Position numbers and translations under genes: made by a program
Notes under the pieces: generated by a model
The model's input: the letters and a program-made list of their open reading frames with translations, nothing else
What the model was told of the DNA's origin: nothing
Databases searched by the model: none
Shown: in pieces, positions 1-10,566 of the stretch
Position numbering within the stretch: the first letter of the stretch is position 1
Layout: every line of letters begins with the position of its first letter
Source: Haematobia irritans
Lineage: Eukaryota > Arthropoda > Insecta > Diptera > Muscidae
Reading direction: 5' to 3'
DNA length: 64,000 bases
NCBI RefSeq assembly: GCF_050003625.1
Contig: NC_134398.1
Coordinates: 202,796,583 to 202,860,582, forward strand

Positions 1-186
1 TTATGTTAATGTAAAACAACAAATACAAAAAAAAAAACAAGAAAATGAAACAAATATTATATATATAAAAAAATAACAAAAACAAGTTTTTATTTTATTT
101 GAAATATTTTGTTTTTAGTTGGGAATTTGTATCTTACACCTTTGGGGTTCAAATGTTAACCGAAATTTTGTCCAAATCTAATGATA

Positions 187-594
187 CATACACAGAAAAA
201 AAATTCACGAAAATTTTTCCAATTAAAATCTTAATTGAGTTTTAAAAAATATTCAATTAAAAATTTAATTGATTCAAAAAATTTTTTAATTGAAATAAAA
301 ATCAATTACACACAAAAAAAAATCTGATTCAATCACGAAATTAATTGATCCAATTAATTTTTAATTGAAATGTCTTCAATCACAGAAATGATAGTATCAA
401 TTAAAAAATTAATTGAAGGTCAATTAAAAAGTTAATTGATCCAATTAAAAAATTAATTGATACTATTATTTTTGTGATTGATTTTTGTTTCAATTAAAAA
501 ATTTGTTGAATCAATTAAATTTTTAATTGGATATTTTTTAAAACCCAATTAAAATTTTAATTGGAAAAATTTTCGTGAAATTTTTTTGTGTGTA
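187..594. mobile_element. Palindromic AATTAA-rich MITE
   Basis: The first and last ~115 bases are inverted copies: a start like CACAGAAAAAAAATTCACG mirrors an end like CGTGAAATTTTTTTGTGTG. The middle is built of CAATTAAAAAATTAATTG-type dyads. No coding potential. It looks like a foldback MITE. A partial second copy follows at 595-775. Confidence 0.6.
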
Positions 595-775
595 CACAAA
601 TTAATAGTAGCAATTAATTTTTTAATTGGATCAATTAATTTTTTAATTGTCCACCAATTAATTTTTTTGATTGATACTATAATTTCTGTGATTGAAGACA
701 TTTCAATTAAAAAATTAATTGGACAAATCAATTTCGTGATTGAATCAGAAAATTTTTTTTTTGTGTGTATATAGG
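595..775. repeat. Second, partial AATTAA element
   Basis: Repeats the dyads and the ATTTCTGTGATTGAAGACAT segment of the preceding element in inverted order, and ends in TTTTTTTTGTGTGTAT. Together with 187-594 it forms a larger mirror array. The 62- and 81-codon open frames here are repeat translations. Confidence 0.5.
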
Positions 776-987
776 AGCTATAATCCAGCAACAAAAAAAG
801 CGTCGCCAGTAGTGAAAATGTTCCCTTTGCATCCGGAAGTGGTGCAAAATTGATGCAGAAGCGATGAGCTTGTCATAGGACGCATGTCCATCATTTCAAC
901 AGCCGTTGCACTGAATTTGCATAACTCCTTAAGGTGTGATCCGAATTCAATATTTTGGATGTGAATTAAAAATTTTTGTGATATTTT
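776..987. repeat. Dispersed element end shared with 44580-44800
   Basis: CCAGCAACAAAAAAAGCGTC and the next ~180 bases match, in inverted orientation, the segment 44600-44790, including TTAAGGTGTGATCCGAATTC against GAATTCGGATCACACCTTAA. This shows a shared CAGCAA-ended element. Confidence 0.55.
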
Positions 988-2310
988 GCCAAATAAATAA
1001 TTTCAATAATTTTTTTTATGATTGTTTATTGTCCTTCGATTCCATATTTTCCTGAAATTCCCAGAGGATCATTGGTCCATCGTATTTCGTTATTAGCTAC
1101 ACGTAAAAATATTTGTTAAACTCCGAAACGAAATCTTTGTTTATGGTACCCCCGTTGCCACATTTGTGCCCAACGAATTGTGTGTTTTTAGCCTGAGATA
1201 ACAAATTTTAGCAACAAATCAAAACTTCGTTGGTCTAATATTTTCACCAACGTTTATCAGTACGAACGGACATAGTGTTACAAACAGAAGGTGAAGAGAG
1301 TCAGAGGACATTATTATAACGAATGAAATGGTCAACGACTGGACTGTAAAAAGCTTCTTACGTAGCCAGTAGGTCACTGGCTCGAAGGACCAAAATGCAA
1401 GATGCACGGGAAAAGTGGTGGATCTACGATAGAGTCAGCAGAGCGGGTGATTATGATACAAAGAGCAGAAAGTCACAGATGACGGTTGGCTTTACACCTC
1501 CAAAGGAATTCGAGGAGGATTGTTTCTTAGCAGTAAGAAACTAACAATTGCCAAATAAATAAGTTCAATAATTTTTTTATGGTTGTTTATTGTCCTTCGA
1601 TTTTATATTTATATTTTCCTGAAATTCCTAGAAGATCATTAGTCCATTGTATTTCGTTATTAGCTACACGTAAAAATATTTTTTTTTACCTCCGAAACGA
1701 AATCTGTGTTTATGGTACCCCCGTTTCCACATTTGTGCCCAAAGCTTCTTACGTAGGCAGTAGGTCACTGGTTCAGATCCGGCTCGAAGGACCAAAATGC
1801 AAGATGCACGGGGAAAATGGTGGATCTACGAGAGAGGCAGCAGAGCGACGGTTGGCTTTACACCTCCAAAGGGATTCGAGGAGGATTGTTTCTTAGCAGT
1901 AAGAAACTAACAATTGCCAAATAAATAAGTTCAATAATTTTTTTATGGTTGTTTATTGTCCTTCGATTTTATATTTATATTTTCCTGAAAATTCTAGAGG
2001 ATCATTGGTCCATTGTATTTCGTTATTAGCTACGCGTAAAAATATTTTTTTTACCTCCGAAAGGAAATCTTTGTTTATGGTACCCCCGTTTCCACATTTG
2101 TGCCCAAAGCTTCTTACGTAGGCAGTAGGTCACTGGTTCAGATCCGGCTCGAAGGACCAAAATGCAAGATGCACGGGAAAAGTGGTGGATCTACGAGAGA
2201 GTCAGCAGAGCGGGTGATTATGATACAAAGAGCAGAAAGTCATAGATGACGGTTGGCTTTACACCTCCAAAGGAATCCGAGGAGGATTGTTTCTTAGCAG
2301 TAAGAAGCTA
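988..2310 (+). repeat. Three tandem copies of a 0.37-0.56-kb unit with degenerate coding content
   Basis: Units start at about 988, 1551 and 1917, each with GCCAAATAAATAA(G)TTCAAT and then TTATTGTCCTTCGATT. The 3' part of unit 1 keeps an open frame ending in taa near 1544, with segments MQDAREKWWIYDRVSRAG and MTVGFTPPKEFEEDCFLAV. Units 2 and 3 have frame changes or a stop in that stretch and lack ~165 bases (about 1182-1346) present in unit 1. This could be a duplicated pseudogene exon or a transposon remnant. I do not recognise the protein. Confidence 0.6.
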
Positions 2311-3161
2311 ACAAATGAATGAGACAGAATGTCTTAAGAATTTAGCGGAAATTGCTGTTTGACGTGCAATGGTTTAGTGGAGAATTAAAAGATTTTTCGT
2401 TAATAAATGTCAAACATATCGTACGTTTTTTAGTACGAGTATCTGGATATTTTCATTAATATTTTAGGGATCTGATTCTGAGAGGAAGATTGTAGGCATA
2501 AACATAACTCATTTAAATCGCCTGAATTTTATAGAATATTTCCGGCTCTACATCAAACGTGGGTGTACTACATAGGGCCCAACTTAAGCGAAATTTATAC
2601 AGCATTTTTTCGATTCGCATGCACTACACATTCCTAGTAGGAGGCTAGAATTGATTTCATATCCGGGAAAATACTGCGAAAGCCATATGCTAACGAATAG
2701 ACGGATAAGCTGTGGATCGAATCATGTGACCATAACGGCCAATGTCGGGCGGCGAACTCCGTCATTACTGTGGGTAATAACTATACACGGTCTACCATTT
2801 TCGCCACCTGCGATGGCTCCGATGGGATTGAAGATGTTGGGAGAATGAACGGAAATACCAAACATGACGGACCATCAAAGGATAATATGGGTTGTGATGG
2901 CGGATGCCGCAACAATCCATGATCGAATACCTGAGTTGGCCATGGCTGCCGAGTGTAACATTCTGACGCCAGTAAGGGGGAGTTAGACCCTAGAACATGG
3001 GGGAGTTAGACCCCAGAACAGATACCAGGGCGAAATAAATTGCTTGGCAATAACACAAAACGTGAAAATTTCACATATTGCCGAAGGGCAATGAAGGCAA
3101 TGGCAGTCATCACGATTCGATCGCGAACTGATCAACGAATAATCGGAAAACGCAAGGATCC
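2311..3161. other. Non-repetitive-looking spacer, no gene recognised
   Basis: Higher GC than its surroundings, with short open frames (2651-2848, 3040-3339) that show no family motif and no codon structure I can defend. Two GGGGGAGTTAGACCC segments near 2980 and 3000 form a tiny direct repeat. Confidence 0.4.
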
Positions 3162-3755
3162 GCCCCAGCAAAAAATGCACTACTATTTCAGCAGGATTGT
3201 AAGGGAGAAAGGCAGTACTAACTGCTTAGAAAACAACCAAATCAGCGCTGATTTTTGTGGACGATGTCCCGATTTAGAGCAGCTTCAACATAGCACTGAT
3301 ATAATTGCTCATTTCAATAGCAATATTGCTCAGAAGTGATATATAATCTTGAGTTGCCTATTTTATAGTATTGTTGATATGAAGGAAAATATCACTACCT
3401 TTCATGCATCTATACTGCATGAATTCGTTGCAATAACGTAAACGAATGATCATAAACTAGTTTGATTACTCGTTTACGTTATTGCCATCGATTCACGCAG
3501 TGTGGATGCATTAACTACTTTATTGTATACCAAAAAAGCACAACTAAACTCTTACTGCTGAAGTAGTTTGTATATCTCTTCTGAGCAATATTTCTATTAA
3601 AGTGAGCAATTATATCAGCGCTATGTAGAAGCTGCTCTAAATCGGGACATCGCCCACAGAAATCAGCGCTGATTCGGTTGTTTTGTAAGCAGTTGGTACT
3701 GCCTCTCTCCCTTACAATCCTGCTGAAATAGTGCTCCATTTTTTGCTGGGAACAC
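3162..3755. mobile_element. CCCAGCAAAAAAT foldback element, head-to-head pair
   Basis: It starts CCCCAGCAAAAAATGCAC and ends ATTTTTTGCTGGG. The segment 3177-3340 (AGCAGGATTGTAAGGGAG, CCCGATTTAGAGCAGCTTC) recurs inverted at 3580-3752. The middle holds a GTAAACGA/TCGTTTAC hairpin around 3437-3485. It is non-coding in practice: the 88-99-codon frames repeat the same sequence. Transposon superfamily not determined. Confidence 0.6.
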
Positions 3756-3847
3756 ATAAGGACAGGGGCCATGCGGGCCAAGTAAAATTATAAAGGATAA
3801 TCATATTTTTCCTAAAATTCCTAAATTCCTTAAATCTTGTTGTACAG

Positions 3848-4252
3848 CCCAGCAAAAAATGGAGCAGTATTTCAGCAGGATTGTAAGGGAGAGAGGCAGT
3901 ACCAACTGCTTACAAAACAACCGAATCAGCACTTATTTTTGTGGGCGATGTCCCGATTTAGAGCAGCTTCAACATAGCGCTGATATAATTGCTCATTTTA
4001 ATAGAAATATTGCTCAGAAGTGATAATAATCTTGAGTATAGCATTGTTGGCGTGAAGGAAAACAGCACTACCTTCCATGCATCCATACTGCATGAATTGG
4101 TTGCAATAACGTAAACGAATGATCATAAAGTAGTTTGATTACTCGTTTACGTTATTGCCACCGATTCACGCAGTGTGGATGCACTGCCTACTTTATTGTA
4201 TACCAAAAAGCGCAATTAAAGTCTTACTGCTGAAGTATTTTTTGCTGGGAGG
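3848..4252 (+). mobile_element. Single ~405-bp copy of the CCCAGCAAAAAAT element
   Basis: CCCAGCAAAAAATGGAG at the left and TTTTTTGCTGGGA at the right form short terminal inverted repeats. The body matches 3162-3560, including the AATAACGTAAACGAATGATC hairpin. No convincing target duplication. Confidence 0.6.
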
Positions 4253-4289
4253 ATACACGGTTGTCCCTCGAGCCACAAATAATCTACCA

Positions 4290-5975
4290 TAAAAAAAAAT
4301 CTGCGGAAAATTTTCTCAAAATTTTATTTTTTATCGAAAATTGTGTCAAAATTTTATTTCTATATATTTATATATTTTGTCAAAAATTTTTATTATGGAA
4401 AATTTTGTCAAAATTTTATTAAAAAAAATTTACAAAATTTTATTTTTATTGTAAATTTTGACAAAATTTTATATCTTTCTATAGAAAATTTTGTCAAAAT
4501 ATTATTTTTATAGAAAGTTTTGACAAAATGTTATTTCTTACTATAGAAAATTTTGTCCAACTTTTGTTTCTATAGAAAATTCTTGTCAAAATTTTATTTT
4601 TATAGAAAATTTTGTCATAATTTTATTTCTATAGAAAATTTTATCAAAATTGTATTTCTATAGAAAATTTTTTATAAAAATTTATTTCTATAGAACATTT
4701 GCCCAAATAAATTTGACAAACATTCTTTTCCTCTGTTGGTTAAGCTACACTTGTAGTTTAGTCAATGCATGCTTTTAAGCTGAAATCAAAAAACAACAAA
4801 ATTTCATTTCTATAGAAAATTTTCTCAAAATTTTATTACTATAGAAAATTTTGTCACATTTTTTTTTATAGAAAATTTTGACAAAATTTTATTTCTATAG
4901 AAGATTTTGACAACATATTATTTTTATAGTAAATTGTGACAAAATTTTATTTCTATAGAAAATTCTTGTCAAAATTTTATTTTTATAGAAAATTTTGACA
5001 AAATGTTATTTCTTTCTATAGAAAATTTTGACAAAATTTTATTTTTATAGAAAATTTTGTCAAAATTTTATTTCTATAGAAAATTTTCTGAAAATTGTGT
5101 TTCTATAGAAATTTTTTTACAAAAATTTATTTCTATAGAAAATTTTGTCACAATTTTATTTTTATAGAAAACTTTTGACAAAATATCATTTCTATAGAAA
5201 ATTTTGTCAACATTTTATTTTTATAGAAAATTTTGTCAAAAATTTTATTTCTATAAAAATTTTATCAAAATTTTATTACTATAGAAAATTTTGTCAAAAT
5301 TTTATTTCTACAGAAAATTTTGTCAAAATTTTATTTCTATAGAAAATTTTGTCAAAATTTTATTTCTATAGAAAATTTTGTCAAAATTTTATTTCTATAG
5401 AAAATTATGTCAAGATTTTATTTCTATAGAAAATTATGTCAAAATTTTATTTCTATAGAAAATTATGTCAAAATTTTATTTCTATAGAAAATTTTGTCAA
5501 AATTTTATTTTTATAGAAAATTTTGTCAAAAAGTTATTTCTGTAGAAAATTATGTCAAAATTTCTTTTCTATAGAAATATTTGTCAAAATTTTATTTCTA
5601 TAGAAAATTATGTCAAAATTTCTTTTCTATAGAAAAACTTGGCAAACTTTTATTTCTATAGAAAATTTTGTCAAAATTTTCTCAAAATTGTATTTCTATA
5701 TATACAATTTTATATTTATAGAAAATTTTTACAAAATTTCATTTCTATCGAAAATATTATCAACATTTTATTTCTATAGAAAATTTTGTCAAACATTTTA
5801 TTTCTATAGAACATTTTGTAAACAATTTTGTTACTATAAAAAATGTTGTCAAAATTTTATTTCTATAGAACATTTCGTCAAAATATTATTTCTATAGAAA
5901 ATTTTGTCAAAATGTTATTTTTATAAAAAATTTGTCAAAATTTCTTTTCTATAGAAAATTTTGTAAAAATGTTAT
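4290..5975 (+). repeat. 29-bp AT-rich minisatellite array
   Basis: Tandem 29-bp unit made of the perfect palindrome TTTCTATAGAAA joined to a near-dyad AAAATTTTGTCAAAATTTT; exact 29-base spacing is visible around 5341-5480. It is interrupted at 4695-4795 by a fragment of the long-TIR MITE family (TTGGTTAAGCTACACTTGTA). Three units make 87 bases, or 29 codons, so several frames stay open and give false proteins of the FYFYRKFCQNFISIENFVK type. Confidence 0.9.
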
Positions 5976-6594
5976 TTCTTGTACATTGACTAAACTACAA
6001 GTGTAGCTTAACCAACAGAGGAAAAAAATGTTTGTCAAATTTATTTGGGCAAAGCTCTATAGACTGCAAGATGGTTGGATGGACGCACGTTTCGGAATTA
6101 CCACATTCCTCATGAGCATCCTCTACTTGCAGCAAAACTATCAACCAATTATCAGAATAAATTCAGGCAATTCATTAAACCCAACAATGAACCACACTTG
6201 AACCTTCCGAAAAAAGGTTTTGTATGATAGCCGGCTTATGCCAAAATAAATTCGAAACAAACATATCTCTTTTCCTATGCCACTGTCAAATCATCGATTT
6301 GAGTGTAGCTGGCTGGGTTCATTTTGAGCGTGCTTCCTCTTCTTTTTCCATTCGTGTTGTGTTGTTATTTTTGGTTTTGTTCTTTAAGCATTGTTGTTGT
6401 TTTTTTATTTCAGCTTAAAACCATATATTGACTAAACTACAAGTGTAGCTTAACCAACAGAGGAAAAGAAGGTAATTCCGAAACGTGCGTCCATCCAACC
6501 ATCTTGCAGTCTATAGGGCTTTGCCCACTACACTTGTAGTTTAGTCAATGTATGGTTTTAAGCTGAAATAAAAAAACAACAACAATGCTTAAAG
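5976..6594. mobile_element. Long-TIR MITE family, compound copies
   Basis: TTGACTAAACTACAAGTGTA near 5985 and again at 6427 faces the inverted TACACTTGTAGTTTAGTCAA near 6528. The inner marker GGAATTACCACATTCCTC with its inverse also occurs at 30550-30580 and 62003-62020. The 6380-6594 part is a short element with ~80-bp inverted ends (ATTGTTGTTG...CAACAACAAT). No transposase. Confidence 0.65.
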
Positions 6595-6852
6595 AATAAA
6601 ATTTTATTTCTACAGAAAATTTTGTCAAAATTTTATTTCTATAGAAAATTATGGCAAAATTTTATTTCTATAGAAAATTATGACAACATTTTATTTTTAT
6701 AGAAAATTGTGACAAAATTTTATTTCTATAGGAAATTTTGTCTAAATTTTATTTCTATAGAAAATTATGTCAAAATTTTATTTCTATAGGAAATTTTGAC
6801 AAAATTTTATTTTTGGTAGAATTTTACTAACTATGGCAACCGTGACAGGATA
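6595..6852 (+). repeat. 29-bp array ending in a CGGTTGCC-type terminus
   Basis: About eight units run into GGTAGAATTTTACTAACTATGGCAACCGTG at about 6820-6850, where the array meets the element end also seen at 51225-51255. Confidence 0.75.
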
Positions 6853-8070
6853 CCGCTTTAATGAAACTAAAATTGTATTATCTTATTTGCATCATATTGC
6901 AAGTAATAAAATATTTTAGTAAAAATTTTCTAAAGCAAACCAAAATTTTTGTCATGGTAGGTTGACGTTTTTTTTTGGTGTAGTTTTTAAACCAAATAAT
7001 TTAATTTATTTGCCATTTACATATATACAAATAAACTATATTATATTTTTATTTTATTATTTTTTTTTATTCTTTTTTTAAGCGTGATATTGTTGTAAAT
7101 TCAGTTTTTACATTTATAATTTGTTATAAAATATTATTGTTTTTAAATTTTATATTGATTTCAACACACATAAAATGTAACACTAGTTTCAATTATTTTG
7201 TTTTTCTTTTATTATTTTCCCATGGAATTGAACATCATCAATGAGTTTTGCAAAAACTTTCCCTAAGGAAAACCCCAGAACACAAACAATAAATTATTTC
7301 AAATAAATTTAAATAATTAATAAAAGAAAGTTAAAAAAAAGAAAACAACAAAATATTAGACAATTTTTTTTATTTTCTATTTTGTTATTTTCTAACAAAA
7401 ATAAAGCATTAACAATCACAATACTAAGTGTTTTAGAATTATAATTCCAAAGAAGGAAGCATAGTTTTTTATTTTATTTTTTTAATCAAAAATATTCCAT
7501 TCAATGTTTGATTAAAAAGAAATTGATAAAGCAACAAGAAAACATTTACACAATACATACATGGATATTATACAACAATAACGAATAACGGAATTAGAGC
7601 AACTTTATGGCAAATTATTATTATTCTTATAAATGTAAAATCATTAATATACACATAAATATATACAAGCATACTTATATACATGCATATACATACATAC
7701 TTATATTATTATATAAATGGGAAGAACATTATAATTATTATTAATTAAATAGAGAAGAAAAACAAAAGAATAGTAATTTGAATACATAATTTAAACTTAA
7801 ATTTATATATTAAAATAAATGTTAGATTTTATTATAAATGTTATATGGCATATAATAAATAATATTGATATAACAAAAATTAGTAAAAAATTTTGACTTT
7901 GATGAGTTTTTTTTTTTGGAAAATTGATAAATTAATTTAAATTTATAATGAAAATTTAGTAAAATTTTTACTCAGATGTATGCCACATCATCTGAGTAGA
8001 TTACCAATTATTATTTTTTATTCTTCCTGAAAAGCATCGAAAGGTTTATAGCATGTGTTTTTATTGAAGA
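6853..8070. other. AT-rich spacer without recognisable genes
   Basis: Long A/T runs and dispersed ATACATAC microsatellite around 7645-7700. I see no exon, structured RNA or element ends here. Confidence 0.5.
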
Positions 8071-8071
8071 G

Positions 8072-8222
8072 TGAACTTATGGAAAGTGACCTTACCAATG
8101 AGCTAAATATAGAATCGTTCAGCACTCATTGATAAGAGAATAATTGTGGTATCGTAATTGGCTGAATTGTCTAAGCGAATTGGCTGAATTGTCAAATAAC
8201 GGTCTGTCACTATACCTAACCT
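8072..8222 (+). mobile_element. SINE 3' tail fragment
   Basis: Contains the tail markers TTCAGCACTCATTGATAAGA and GTCACTATACCTAACCTC that end the fuller SINE at 42354-43409. It is diverged, and directly followed by a minus-oriented 29-bp array. Confidence 0.6.
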
Positions 8223-8224
8223 CA

Positions 8225-10055
8225 AATAAATTTTTATAGAAAGGAAATTTTGACAAAATTTTCTATAGAAATAAAATTTTGACAAAATTTTCTATAGAAA
8301 TAAAATTTTGACAAAATTTTCTATAGAAATAAAATTTTGAGAAAATTTTCTATAGAAATAAAATTTTGAGAAAATTTTCTATAGAAATAAAATGTGAACA
8401 AAATTTTCTATAGAAATAATATTTTGATAAAATTTTCTATATAAATAAAGTTTTGAGAAAGTTTTCTGAATAAATAAAATTTTGAAAAAAATTTCTATAA
8501 AAATAAAAATTTTCGAAAATTTTTCTATAGAAATAAAATTTGGACAACATTTTCTATAGAAATAAAATTTTGACAAAATTATCTATAGAAAAAAAAAATT
8601 GACAAAATTTTCTATAGAAATAAAATTTTGACAATATTTTCTACAATATAAAATTTTGACAAAATTTTCTATAGAACTAAAATTTTTACAAAATTTTCTA
8701 TTGAAATAAAATTTTGACAAAATTTTCTATAGAAATAACATGTTCTCTAGAAATGAAATTTTGACAAAATGTTCTAAAGAAATGAAATTTTGACAAAATT
8801 TTCAATGGAAAAACATTTTGACGAAATTTTCTATAGAAATAAAATTTAAAAAAAAATTGCTATAGAAATAAAATTTTGACAAAACTTTCTATAGAAATAA
8901 AATTTTGACAAAATTTTCTATAGAAGTAGAAATTTTGACAACATTTTCTATAGAAGTAGAAATTTTGACAAAACTTTCTATAGAAATAAAATTTTAACAA
9001 AATTTGCTATAGAAATGAAATTTTGACAAAATTTTTTATAGAGATGAAATTTTGACAAAATTGTCTATAGAAATGAAATTTTGACAAAATTTTCTATAGA
9101 AAGAATATTTAGAAATAAAATTTTTACAAAATTTTCTATAGAAATAAAATTTTGATAAAATTTTCTATAGGAATAAAAAGTTGACAAAATTTTCTGTAGA
9201 AATACAATTTTGAAAAATTTTCTATAGAAATAAAAATGTTCAAAAATTTTTCTAGTGATATACAATTTTGACAAAATTTTCTATAGAAATAAAATTTTTA
9301 CGAAATTTTCTATAGCAATAAAATTTTCTATAGAAATGAAATTTTGACAAAATTTTCTATAGAAATAAAATTTGAACAAAATTTTTTATTAAAATAAAAT
9401 TTTGACAAAATTTTTGATAGAAGTAGAAATTTTGACAACATTTTCTATAGAAGTAGAAATTTTGACAAAACTTTCTATAGAAATAAAATTTTAACAAAAT
9501 TTGCTATAGAAATAGCAAAAAACCGAAATTTTCTATAGAAATAAAATTTTGATAAAATTTTCTATAGAAATAGAAATTTTGACAAAATTTTCTATAGAGA
9601 GAATATTTAGAAATAAAATTTTTACAAAATTTTCCATAGAAATAACATTTTGACAAAATTTTTTACAGATATAAAATTTTGACAATATTTTCTATAGAAA
9701 TAAAATGTTGACAAAATTTTCTATAGAAATATGACATTTTGACAAAATTTTCTATAGAAATGAAATTTGGACAAAATTTTCTATGGAAAAACATTATGAC
9801 AAAATTTTCTATAGAAATAAAGTTTTGACAAAATTTTTTATTAATATAAAAAAAAAAAAAAATTATAGATGTAGAAATTTTGACAACATTTTCTATAGAA
9901 GTAGAAATTTTGACAAAACTTTCTATAGAAATAGAATTTTAACAAAATTTGCTATAGAAATAAAATTTTGACGAAATTTTCTATTGAAATAGAATTTTGA
10001 TAAAATTTTCTATAGAAATAGAAATTTTGACAAAATTTTCTATAGACATAGGAAC
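8225..10055 (-). repeat. 29-bp minisatellite array, minus orientation
   Basis: The same unit read on the minus strand (TTTTGACAAAATTTTCTATA). A marker block GAAGTAGAAATTTTGACAAC recurs near 8930, 9420 and 9870, giving a higher-order period of about 450-490 bp. Confidence 0.88.
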
Positions 10056-10339
10056 ACAGTGGATCCGTACACAGACAAACCTTTGTATAGTCCTTAATCA
10101 TTCAAATAGCTTTGTTTTCTCCAACCAATCTCCATCCAGTTGGATTTTCAAAAAATGTATCCGATCATTTGTTATTTGGTAAATATTCAATAATACGTTC
10201 TTTATTTATACTTTTTTCCAAATTATTTTCCATATGAATTTATTTTCAAAATAAATTATTAACTTTTAATTTTATAACTTATTTTTAGATCGAGGATCTG
10301 ATGGATGACTAGCAAATCTATGGATGATTTGGTCTTCTT

Positions 10340-10566
10340 CTACCACAGTCGAGATAAAATTAAAGCTACCACAAAAGCTCCGACGGTATACCATGATGGC
10401 ATGCTTTGGGGACTAGCATCGGTATTGCAAAGGTCTTCGCTACATACTTGACAATCAATTAAATCAGCATAGGGCAAATAGGGATCATCCATATCACAAG
10501 CTTCTTTGGTATTCTCTAAACTGCCAAAATAGCAAGAACGACGAATGAAATAACGTTGGCCTTCAA
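10340..10566 (-). CDS. Ly6-A terminal exon
   Basis: 227 nt ending in TAG (10340-10342). The acceptor AG is at 10567-10568 (CT on the plus strand). The first two bases complete an Ile codon with the last base of exon 2, reading EGIEGQRYFIRRSCYFG. The exon lies 28.8 kb from the rest of the coding sequence, but phase, cysteine order and strand all match exon 2. Assignment to the 39333 exon rather than to another family member is inference from phase and order. Confidence 0.85.

Noticed and set aside
187..775. CRISPR-like regular spacing of AATTAA motifs
   Set aside because: No unique spacers of constant length. It is an inverted-repeat MITE in a eukaryotic context.
3040..3781. Two 88-99-codon frames with a shared FCGRCPDLEQL segment
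   Set aside because: They are opposite-strand readings of an inverted non-coding element. The resemblance comes from the DNA repeat; no conserved domain.
5145..5897. Open frames of 60-136 codons rich in FYFYRKFCQNFISIENFVK (also at 8379, 9065, 11836-12736, 15-19 kb, 22.8 kb, 26-27.7 kb, 29.6-31 kb, 54.7 kb)
   Set aside because: They are translations of the 29-bp tandem repeat. The frame changes each unit, no start context or family motif exists, and both strands stay open.
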